The notes under the pieces are model-generated. The model made no database searches and was not told where the DNA came from. It saw only the letters and a list, made by a program, of their open reading frames with translations. Made by a program: the position numbers and the translations under genes. From Semisulcospira habei (taxonomy: Eukaryota > Mollusca > Gastropoda > Semisulcospiridae): a stretch of 64,000 bases of DNA. Location: positions 129,149,799 through 129,213,798 of the forward strand of contig BTPG01000005.1 of assembly GCA_036245525.1 (NCBI GenBank), read 5' to 3'. Below, piece after piece: positions 37,893 to 45,091 of the stretch. Position 1 is the stretch's first letter. Every line of letters begins with the position of its first letter.

Positions 37893-38579
37893 TTATTTGT
37901 TTAAAAGATTGTGTAGTTTTTCTGTGGTTTCCTGTACCCCTATCCTTTTTCCCTCTGCTAAAAAACTGGCCTTAAGTTCTTCAACATTCACAGGAGATTG
38001 ACTACGCATCTTATTCTGTATTTCAGACTTTTGTTGTTTGTAGTTATTCAAATCATCTTGGACGCGCTTAAATTCCTCATCATCAATAAAATTATCGTTC
38101 AATGCCTTACTGATAATAAGTTTCATACTGCTCAGCTTTGCACCAGCCAGCGTACTCAATGCTTCATGTTTCTGTAATTTCGTGTGAAACCTCTTGTTCA
38201 AGGCTTCCAAACCAAAGCAAGCCAGGCATGTAGCAACGCTAATACCCTCAACTGCTATTCCAGCCAAACTCCCAATTCCTGTGGCGAACAGAACAATACC
38301 CCCTACAGAACATGAAGCTGAAACTGCACCAATAGCCATAGAAGTGTTTTGAACAGAATTGAAAACGGTCTTATACCGTCTTTTGCACCGTGAGTACTTA
38401 GCCTCCTCACTCTCCAAATATTTCAAAGCTTCTGTAATATTATTTAATCTGAATGCGTCTGCCTGTAATGTTTTATCTGAAGCAATTGGCATATGTGGAT
38501 CAGGCGCAAGTGTTGTTTTAGTCGTCACATTTGTTTCAGTCGGATCAAGCGTTGGTAGTTGCGGATAGAAGTTTACCAT
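37893..38579 (-). CDS. Polinton protein with hydrophobic hairpin, 228 aa, function unknown
   Basis: The start is the ATG at 38579, preceded by AATAAAAAA; an in-frame TTG further upstream is less likely. The N-terminal 45 residues are rich in Pro and Thr. Residues 81-125 are a Gly/Ala/Val-rich hydrophobic stretch long enough for a membrane hairpin. The rest is charged and helical-looking, with likely coiled coil at about 165-200. It looks to me like uncharacterised proteins that accompany Polintons in invertebrate genomes, but I know no assigned role; a membrane-active or virion-internal protein is possible. It lies 28 bp downstream of the 291-aa gene on the same strand. A U-UUU-UUA type heptamer occurs in frame at residues 205-207, near the C terminus. 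The frame is intact. Confidence 0.8.
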   Translation of the reverse strand: MVNFYPQLPTLDPTETNVTTKTTLAPDPHMPIASDKTLQADAFRLNNITEALKYLESEEAKYSRCKRRYKTVFNSVQNTSMAIGAVSASCSVGGIVLFATGIGSLAGIAVEGISVATCLACFGLEALNKRFHTKLQKHEALSTLAGAKLSSMKLIISKALNDNFIDDEEFKRVQDDLNNYKQQKSEIQNKMRSQSPVNVEELKASFLAEGKRIGVQETTEKLHNLLNK

Positions 38580-38607
38580 TTTTTTTATTGACAAATATTT
38601 TTTTTAT

Positions 38608-39483
38608 TTAATCAGCAATTACATTTTGCAACTCTTCAAAAGTATACAATTTGCTGGCATAATAAAATGCAACAAGATCAATGTGTTCAAGGTTTATGTA
38701 AGTTAGACGAACAAAAGTTGTTTTGTCGACCACCACCTTGACAGCTGGAACACTGCTCGAAACATTAATAACATCATTATTTTTTGTAATAGCAATAAAG
38801 ACCTTTGATGATTCTGTTACTGTTTCGTCCCATGTAAGTTTAATTCCCTGTGCAATTTGAGCCTCTTTAGCAGTAGTTACTGATTTCATGATAATTTCAA
38901 ATACTATTGTCGCTTCTCTAGCCACGACTAAGCTTGCTGGCATAAACACAACAGAAGTATCTGATCTACCCTTTCTAGTTGTAAGAAGATACCGCCGTCT
39001 CTCATAATTTTCAACTTTCAGTTTTTCTCTGCTATTGTTGTCTGGGGCAAAACTTGGAACAAGGCTTACAATAAGCGGCCCAGAATTAACAACCTTCCTA
39101 AACACTAAGGCGCCTTCATCATCAGTGTATACATAAGGACTAATAAATTCCAACTTTATGTCCCAGTCAATTGTTGGAGGTGGTGCAGGCACAGGTGAAA
39201 CAACCCACTTACTACCCACATGTATTAAGTTGTAAGGCGCATTATTTACAGGTGGAGTAGGTACAGTAACATCACGAAGCTGACCAAGTTTAGGAATCTG
39301 TTTTTCACCGTCTTTCATGTCGACAATTACTTTCCTCTTGTACATGCCATTTGAATCAAGTTCAAAACCATATATTTCTCCAACATCCCCCTCCTTCTCA
39401 AAATCCTGTACGTCTGCCAAATCTTTCAATTCTGTTACTGGACATGCAACTGGTATGATTCTCAACTTTGGACCACCACTCAT
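38608..39483 (-). CDS. Polinton protein of 291 aa, probable structural protein, unknown
   Basis: Starts at the ATG at 39483 after an ATAAAA box and is open throughout. There is no signal peptide or membrane segment. The first ~80 residues are mixed and charged; a Pro-rich linker follows (about residues 80-105, with VSPVPAPPPT), then a region rich in alternating hydrophobic residues, as in beta-sandwich proteins. It sits between the candidate minor capsid gene and the hydrophobic-hairpin gene in one leftward block, which suggests a virion component such as a fibre or vertex protein. That is inference from position and composition only; I recognise no family signature. Confidence 0.75.
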   Translation of the reverse strand: MSGGPKLRIIPVACPVTELKDLADVQDFEKEGDVGEIYGFELDSNGMYKRKVIVDMKDGEKQIPKLGQLRDVTVPTPPVNNAPYNLIHVGSKWVVSPVPAPPPTIDWDIKLEFISPYVYTDDEGALVFRKVVNSGPLIVSLVPSFAPDNNSREKLKVENYERRRYLLTTRKGRSDTSVVFMPASLVVAREATIVFEIIMKSVTTAKEAQIAQGIKLTWDETVTESSKVFIAITKNNDVINVSSSVPAVKVVVDKTTFVRLTYINLEHIDLVAFYYASKLYTFEELQNVIAD

Positions 39484-39504
39484 TTTTTATAAACAAAAAT
39501 AAAA

Positions 39505-40215
39505 TTATTTAATTTCCAACACAACACTAAAATCATGCATAAGAACTGGTTTGTCATCCTGATTAGTTACAGATATACTCAGTGACTCAAAGAAACTGGA
39601 ACCTAATTTCTTAAACTGCAAATTAGGAAATCTAACAACTACACTTTCACAATACGGAGCAGTTCCAGTTGGTAAACATCTCAACAAAGTTGAAGGCTTT
39701 CCATTGTGAACATTCTCAGATGTGTTTAGTTCTTTCAAATAAACATTTAGCACTCTGTGTACTGACAAATTGACAGGACGTTTTCCAGTTATTTTTAGTT
39801 TTTTGGTCTTCATTGTTATAATACCAAACTTAAATTCACCTAAATCATCTGATCTCCACCAATCTTCATCAGTATAAAATCCAAGTAAATATGCAAATCT
39901 ATCTGAGATCCTTAACCAATCTTGTATCGGAGATTCTAATGTAACAAGTAGGTTAGCTGGATTTAAAGTTGCTTTAATTTTAAAATTACTTTGAAACCAT
40001 TCAGCTATAGTACAAAAGTCATAATACCCGGGTGGTAAAGCTTCAGTCTTACCATCAAAAATTACTTTATTATATATATCATCTTCAATATTAAACCATT
40101 TTACTGTGTAGAACAATTCATGGATAGCTACAGACTTGCTACCATCATGATTATCAATCCCATTAGTTAACCACACTGGTTTGCTTGTGTCAAGATTTGT
40201 TAAGGTAATAAACAT
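39505..40215 (-). CDS. Candidate minor capsid (penton-like) protein, 236 aa
   Basis: The ATG at 40215 directly follows AATAAAA and is open to 39505. The protein has no membrane segment, begins MFITLTNLDTSKP and is rich in beta-type residues. Known Polintons encode a single-jelly-roll minor capsid protein of roughly this size beside the major capsid gene, so size, composition and neighbourhood make this the best penton candidate here. I cannot confirm the fold by eye. It is divergently transcribed from the 418-aa gene with only 24 bp between the two start codons. A different virion or attachment role remains possible. Confidence 0.6.
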   Translation of the reverse strand: MFITLTNLDTSKPVWLTNGIDNHDGSKSVAIHELFYTVKWFNIEDDIYNKVIFDGKTEALPPGYYDFCTIAEWFQSNFKIKATLNPANLLVTLESPIQDWLRISDRFAYLLGFYTDEDWWRSDDLGEFKFGIITMKTKKLKITGKRPVNLSVHRVLNVYLKELNTSENVHNGKPSTLLRCLPTGTAPYCESVVVRFPNLQFKKLGSSFFESLSISVTNQDDKPVLMHDFSVVLEIK

Positions 40216-40239
40216 TTTTATTATCTCATATAAAAAAGG
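40216..40239. promoter_or_regulatory. 24-bp divergent start region between two Polinton genes
   Basis: Only 24 AT-rich bases separate the leftward ATG at 40215 from the rightward ATG at 40240. Both sides carry A-tracts next to the start: AATAAAA on the minus strand and ATATAAAAAA on the plus strand. Transcripts must therefore start at, or within, the neighbouring gene's 5' end. Confidence 0.5.
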
Positions 40240-41496
40240 ATGGAATTTAAATCACCAACCATTACCACTACAAACGCATTTCAATTTAATGTGGATGTTA
40301 AATATAATGTTGCACCAACTTATGAACAGAAAATAATTCAACTAAATCAACTCGACATAGCTGTGTCTGACGCAAGCGTACAAGATTTATTTCAAGTCAA
40401 AGTACCAAACCCATTTGACCATTACCTAAACCCTCCAATAACAGATGACTTAACTGCAAGAAAGTGGTCTTCAAGTCCACTACAGATGTTTCAAAACCAA
40501 CTCAACTTTGCCATACTATGCTCAACTACTGGCTGTGGTGTTTCTTTTACAGACCACTTGAATCACTCAAACAAACTGATTAGATCTGTGTATCGTTTCC
40601 ACACTTACTACCAGCTTAGACGTATTCTGTCAGAACTGCATACACCACTGCCCACTGAATCTAGTTTCAACAGGTATAACAACCCCATGGATATGAAAGC
40701 ATTTGAACGCATCTGTAATGAATTTAACATCAGCCCCAAGTATGACTTCACACAAAAACTTGATGATCACAATGGCATGGGTACATTGTATTATGCTATG
40801 AGTCACAGACAATACCCACAAGATTATTACCCTGGTTACACTTCATTCTCATCAAAATCTGAAGTCTGGTTAGGATCAATAGAGCAGAAACAGTCTAATG
40901 CGTGGACCACATTTATTTTAGATAAATCTGACGGGTTTACTCAAGCAGGAGTCGAGCGCGTAAATGAGTCTATCAGAACATATGTCTGGTGTTTACTAGG
41001 AGCACAATCACTAACAAAATCAAACATTTTGAATGGAAGTGGCAAATTTGAAGCACAAAAACAGTTTCTCGCTAATCTAGAAGATTCAGTAAATTCAGTA
41101 GTTGATCTCCCATCAAGCATACAACGCTACCAAGACGTTCTCAGATATGCTAGATCAAAAGTTGACTTTGTAGTTGGTATTGGGTTATACATGTTGCCAT
41201 CTGACCTTCAACTCCAAATGGGTACAATAACAAATTATAATAATGAAATCATTGTTGCAGGTGTTGGTCAAAAACTCGGTCTCAATCAATCTGTAAACTT
41301 GGGGGTCACAACCACACATGTTCAGTCATTAAAATCATTAATGACACCAGCACCAGTAACGTCATCACCCGTACAGACAATAACAACCCCGGTCCCAACA
41401 CCAACACCAATCCTTGACACCCATGAGTCAGAAAGAACTGCATTGGTAATAGGTCTCACTGGATTAGGAGTATTACTTCTTTATCTGTTTCATTAA
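40240..41496 (+). CDS. Polinton protein of 418 aa with C-terminal membrane anchor
   Basis: Begins at the ATG at 40240 and is intact. A large N-terminal part (about residues 1-365) has no membrane segment or signal peptide. A Thr/Pro-rich stretch follows (about 368-392, including TTPVPTPTPI), then a hydrophobic helix (about 398-417) at the extreme C terminus, ending LLYLFH. The layout of globular head, Pro/Thr stalk and tail anchor would suit a particle-surface protein held in a membrane, or an internal-membrane protein of the virion. This is inferred from layout; I recognise no family. It converges with the frameshifted coiled-coil gene 20 bp downstream. Confidence 0.75.
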   Translation: MEFKSPTITTTNAFQFNVDVKYNVAPTYEQKIIQLNQLDIAVSDASVQDLFQVKVPNPFDHYLNPPITDDLTARKWSSSPLQMFQNQLNFAILCSTTGCGVSFTDHLNHSNKLIRSVYRFHTYYQLRRILSELHTPLPTESSFNRYNNPMDMKAFERICNEFNISPKYDFTQKLDDHNGMGTLYYAMSHRQYPQDYYPGYTSFSSKSEVWLGSIEQKQSNAWTTFILDKSDGFTQAGVERVNESIRTYVWCLLGAQSLTKSNILNGSGKFEAQKQFLANLEDSVNSVVDLPSSIQRYQDVLRYARSKVDFVVGIGLYMLPSDLQLQMGTITNYNNEIIVAGVGQKLGLNQSVNLGVTTTHVQSLKSLMTPAPVTSSPVQTITTPVPTPTPILDTHESERTALVIGLTGLGVLLLYLFH

Positions 41497-41516
41497 ATAA
41501 CCCACCATCAACCCTC

Positions 41517-42708
41517 CTACTGTAACCAAAAAGACCCACACATGTTCTGCCATAACCCAACTACCTTTGCTGTAGTATTAATCAACCAACTGACAACAGT
41601 GCCAATTATGCCAGGCAAAGCATCCACTGCTTTCAGAGCCAATTTCTTAAGCAGGTCTGATATGTGAGACAACTGTTTCTTTACCCATGACTGTAAATCT
41701 TTTGGGTCTGTTGGAGTCGGGGGGGCTCGGGGTTGGTGTTGCTGGTGCCGGGGGTGCTCCACCACCACTGCCGGAGACAGCTAATACAACAGTACTGATA
41801 ATAAATCCCAGAGCTGTAATTAAACTAGCAATTGTGATACCCTGTTCTCTGAAAAGTGTTTTTAGTCTCTCAGCCAGAGTAGTGTCTTCATGAAGTATTT
41901 TCTGAATAGTTTCTCTAATTCTGTTGACCTGTGATTTCAGTTTTTGTCTTCCAATACTAATTGTTTCTAACCGTCCTGATCTTTCTATCTGCAAATCATT
42001 TAATCTGTGCTGTATTCTTTCTTTCATTTCTGTGTCAAGATTCCCATTGTCTGCTGTAGCCAGTTTCTCTTTTTCACGTTCAATGTGTTTATCAAGCTCA
42101 CCTAGTTTGGCAAGATTGTTTACCATCTCACCTCTTATCGTCTGCAGTGATTTATCCAATCCCATAATCTCCCTCATTGTCAAAGGTGGATCATCTATTG
42201 TTTTCATAGCATCATTTAATTGACCTTCAGTAAATGAAGTTTCTTGTATCACAGTGTTTGCTATTTCTGGTAGGCTTGTTACTGGTGCCATTTCAATCTC
42301 TTGCTCTGTTGGCAACTTTGTTTGCGTGTCGTGAAGCGCACTAACCAGTCTTGGGGGAACGGGAGACCCTCCAATTCCAAGGTACCTTGCCAACCCAGAG
42401 TTACCACCGACTTCACCTTTAATTGTACTTAAAGCTCTAAACTTAGAAGAATTGTTTTTATGTGTTAGATATATTTTCCCTCTGTCTGTATTTACAAATA
42501 AATGTCCTTTTTCGTATTCAAACTGGTTAGGATCCAAGACATCTGGGCGCGCTCCAACACTGTCATAAAATGAGTTTACTTTGTCTTTTAGCAGTTCGTG
42601 ATGCATACTAGAACTAGTTACCATTCCAGTCATATCTGTGATACTGGTATCTGAGGCATCCATGTCATCCATTTCAAAATTTTCATGATTAAATCCTCCT
42701 GCTGCCAT
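41517..42708 (-). pseudogene. Coiled-coil membrane protein of the Polinton, one frameshift
   Basis: The main frame starts at the ATG at 42708 (after ATAAAACA) and encodes an acidic N terminus (MDDMDAS), a middle region, a long charged coiled-coil region (about residues 170-280) and a hydrophobic helix (about 290-312), followed by a Gly/Pro/Ala-rich linker. In this frame it continues with an unrelated-looking tail to 41647. A second frame continues the Pro linker and then holds an amphipathic and hydrophobic tail to 41517, which is the type of C terminus expected for this protein. The switch lies at or near a run of seven G on the plus strand (41719-41725) and is consistent with one extra base. 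Mutation, assembly error or programmed shifting are all possible. The role is unknown; it is probably virion membrane associated. Confidence 0.75.
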
Positions 42709-42748
42709 TGTTTTATTAATTTATTATTTTTTATTGTGCATAATAAAA
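42709..42748. promoter_or_regulatory. 40-bp divergent start region before the major capsid gene
   Basis: Forty bases, almost all A and T, separate the leftward ATG at 42708 from the rightward capsid ATG at 42749. The right side reads ATAATAAAA directly before ATG; the left side reads AATAAAACA on the minus strand. Confidence 0.5.
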
Positions 42749-44035
42749 ATGACACAGTCTTACGGATCAAAGTTAGACCCATACAGAAAACTACGTGAGC
42801 CCCTGGGTGTTAAGGGCATAAGACAATCAATCGTCATCACGAACAATCCAAGTACCATAGACCAGAACCAAACACTTACAGTCAAGTTTCCAAACCTAGG
42901 TCCCAGTGACGTTATTGTTCCTGGCACTGCACGCCTAGCATTTAATATTGAACTATCATCAGACGCAGACGTAAACAGAACACTGGTTGACAATCTTGGC
43001 AGAGCAATTGTTAGGACTATTAAAGTAAAACTTGAAGGACAGGAAGTGTTTAGTCTTGATGACTCAGATGTGTTCTACTGTTACAAGGATCTTTGGCTCA
43101 CAAGAGAAGAACGAGAAGACCGTGTTTACCAAGGCATACAGTCTGATAACGTTGGTAAACTTCGAATCAATGCCGGAGACAAAACAACTACTGGGGTACC
43201 AAAGGAAGTTATTATAGCTGAAACATATGGAACCAGATTTTACATTCCACTTGAGTTTGAAATCCTCACAGCTCATTTGCCTTATTATCAAGGGGCACTG
43301 AATGACCGTCTGAGCTTTGAACTAACTTTCAATGACTACTCCAAAGTTATTAAATCATCTGCCACAGATGCAACATACAAGATCTCTAACATTTCCTTGG
43401 AATATGAAATTGTTACACATACTGAACTAGCCAGACTCATACAAAATCAGTTCCAGTCAAGACTTCCAATTTATTATGACAGGGTGATTAGGCATAGTTT
43501 AATACCCAAAGACAAAAGTGACCCAATGTGGAACATAAACTTGAACACACCAGCCAGGTCACTGAAAGGTATTCTTATGTTGTTTGTTGAACCGGTGAGT
43601 CCATACAAAAGAGATTCAGAAAAATTCTACAATCCTAAGATTACACATTTGTCCTGCACAATTGAAGGCCGCCCTAATCAAGTGTATGCTTCAGGAATGT
43701 TACCTTATCAACACTATGACGAAATCACAAAGTATTTTGCGGGTGGAAGGATTAGAGATAAACCAGCAAACATTGCGTGCAAAGATCTACATCTGTATGA
43801 TGTTAGGATCGGACAATACCTGACAAATAAATATGCACTTTGGTTAGATCTTCGTAGTACAGATGATGATTACCTTCATGGGTCAGGACGAACTGTCGAG
43901 AACGGTAGTGATGGAATAACAATTCAGATACAAAAGAAGGTTGAAACTGCTGCAGCCATTAACATATATTTGTACCTGATATATGACGCACAACTCAATA
44001 TTGCAGAAAGCAGACTAAGTGGACACATATATTAA
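42749..44035 (+). CDS. MCP: Polinton major capsid protein (double jelly-roll type), 428 aa
   Basis: The start is the ATG at 42749, placed directly after ATAATAAAA; an in-frame TTG 15 bases upstream is less likely. The frame is intact at 428 aa. I recognise it as the major capsid protein of metazoan Polinton/adintovirus-type elements from family-typical stretches such as the region around VIVPGTARLAFNI (about residues 60-72), the DDSDVFYCYKDLW stretch (about 107-119), and a later RSLKGILMLF segment. Members form pseudohexameric capsomers with two jelly-roll domains per chain; I know this from the family and did not derive it here. The packaging ATPase ATG lies 20 bp downstream on the same strand, a capsid-packaging pair. 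Confidence 0.88.
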   Translation: MTQSYGSKLDPYRKLREPLGVKGIRQSIVITNNPSTIDQNQTLTVKFPNLGPSDVIVPGTARLAFNIELSSDADVNRTLVDNLGRAIVRTIKVKLEGQEVFSLDDSDVFYCYKDLWLTREEREDRVYQGIQSDNVGKLRINAGDKTTTGVPKEVIIAETYGTRFYIPLEFEILTAHLPYYQGALNDRLSFELTFNDYSKVIKSSATDATYKISNISLEYEIVTHTELARLIQNQFQSRLPIYYDRVIRHSLIPKDKSDPMWNINLNTPARSLKGILMLFVEPVSPYKRDSEKFYNPKITHLSCTIEGRPNQVYASGMLPYQHYDEITKYFAGGRIRDKPANIACKDLHLYDVRIGQYLTNKYALWLDLRSTDDDYLHGSGRTVENGSDGITIQIQKKVETAAAINIYLYLIYDAQLNIAESRLSGHIY

Positions 44036-44054
44036 AATTATATTGTGTATTAAA

Positions 44055-44666
44055 ATGAACCGGGGCTTGATGACACTCGATCCACACTGTGGATTGTTTT
44101 GTGGTGCCACAGGGTGTGGTAAAACTGAATTTGTACTTAACCTATTACAAACAAGATACATACACCACTTTGAAAACATTGTCATATTTTGTCCTACGAT
44201 CAAACACAACAAAGCTTATCACAACCGTTTATTCATTTGGACTGACAACAACATATATTTAGTTGACCCTGAGAAGAAACTGAATGACTACCTACAATAT
44301 TTTTACAAGCAATTTGAAGGACAGCCAACGTTGTTCATAGTTGATGACTGTTCTGCAGAGAAAGACATTGTCAAGAAGAGAAACACTCTAGCAGAACTTG
44401 CCTTCAGTGGCAGACACGCAAATGTCAGTGTATGGATTCTCACTCAAAAATATAATGCTGTACTGAAAGATTTTCGAGAACAGTTAAAGTTTATCTGTTT
44501 GTTTTACTGTAAGGATCGCGACAGCTTTGAAGACTGTCTCAGAGAAAACGATGTCATACCAAATAAACATGAACGAGATGATGTAAAAAATAAACTGAAA
44601 TCAACTAAGCATCTAAAGCTCATTTTAAAGACAGATCAGCCCACAGGGTATGGGTTAGTAAATTGA
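44055..44666 (+). CDS. ATP: Genome-packaging ATPase (FtsK/HerA, A32-like), 203 aa
   Basis: The ATG at 44055 follows ATTAAA; a GTG further upstream would overlap the capsid gene and is not favoured. Walker A is GATGCGKT at residues 17-24. Walker B is LFIVDD at about 93-98. A conserved SVWILTQKYN stretch at about 124-133 fits the sensor region of A32-type packaging ATPases. The length is typical for these compact enzymes, which pump viral DNA into preformed capsids using ATP. The order capsid, ATPase, then polymerase supports the call. The frame is intact and the catalytic residues are present. Confidence 0.92.
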   Translation: MNRGLMTLDPHCGLFCGATGCGKTEFVLNLLQTRYIHHFENIVIFCPTIKHNKAYHNRLFIWTDNNIYLVDPEKKLNDYLQYFYKQFEGQPTLFIVDDCSAEKDIVKKRNTLAELAFSGRHANVSVWILTQKYNAVLKDFREQLKFICLFYCKDRDSFEDCLRENDVIPNKHERDDVKNKLKSTKHLKLILKTDQPTGYGLVN

Positions 44667-44696
44667 TGTAAATTAATTTATACATTTGTTTGTCCA

Positions 44697-44702
44697 ATAA
44701 AA
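44697..44702 (+). promoter_or_regulatory. ATAAAA box abutting the start of the 115-aa gene
   Basis: ATAAAA runs straight into the ATG at 44703. The same arrangement precedes several other Polinton genes on both strands, so it is a candidate core promoter or initiator. Confidence 0.4.
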
Positions 44703-45050
44703 ATGACAGACGGACAAATCATACAAGTGCTTGATCTCACACACCTTTTCAAAGATGTTATGCACTTTACTGACTTAATAACACCCAAACAGACTTACAT
44801 AAGCCTTTCAGCACCATCAGAAATATATGTTACATATAGTGTGACTTTGGATTATGTCGATGAGCATCCAAATGTGGAGCACATGACAGTTGATTTAAAG
44901 ACACCTACTTTTAAAGTTGATGATACCAACTATGGTTGGTTAGGGGAAGTTTGTTATAGCATATTTAAACAACTACGCAAACTAAATGTTTATATTGACA
45001 GTGTTGCAGTTAATAAAGTGGAATTACACAAGGTGAGCCAGCAGAGTTAA
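44703..45050 (+). CDS. Small Polinton protein of unknown function, 115 aa
   Basis: The ATG at 44703 directly follows CAATAAAA, the same start context as the polymerase and capsid genes, which supports it as a real gene. The protein is acidic to neutral, soluble and without membrane segments; the first half looks beta-rich and the C-terminal part helical (YSIFKQLRKLN). It lies 36 bp after the ATPase and 41 bp before the polymerase, all on the plus strand. I recognise no domain. Position next to the polymerase could suggest a replication accessory or terminal-protein-related role, but nothing in the sequence shows it. Confidence 0.65.
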   Translation: MTDGQIIQVLDLTHLFKDVMHFTDLITPKQTYISLSAPSEIYVTYSVTLDYVDEHPNVEHMTVDLKTPTFKVDDTNYGWLGEVCYSIFKQLRKLNVYIDSVAVNKVELHKVSQQS

Positions 45051-45085
45051 CGTTAATATTTTTTATTTATTATTTTGTCGGACAA

Positions 45086-45091
45086 ATAAAA
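45086..45091 (+). promoter_or_regulatory. ATAAAA box abutting the polymerase start
   Basis: ATAAAA directly before the ATG at 45092. With a start this close, either the leader is almost absent or the motif is a translation or initiator signal. Confidence 0.4.

Noticed and set aside
41687..41893. Plus-strand frame opposite the coiled-coil gene
   Set aside because: Shadow of the minus-strand gene; no start context like the element's other genes.
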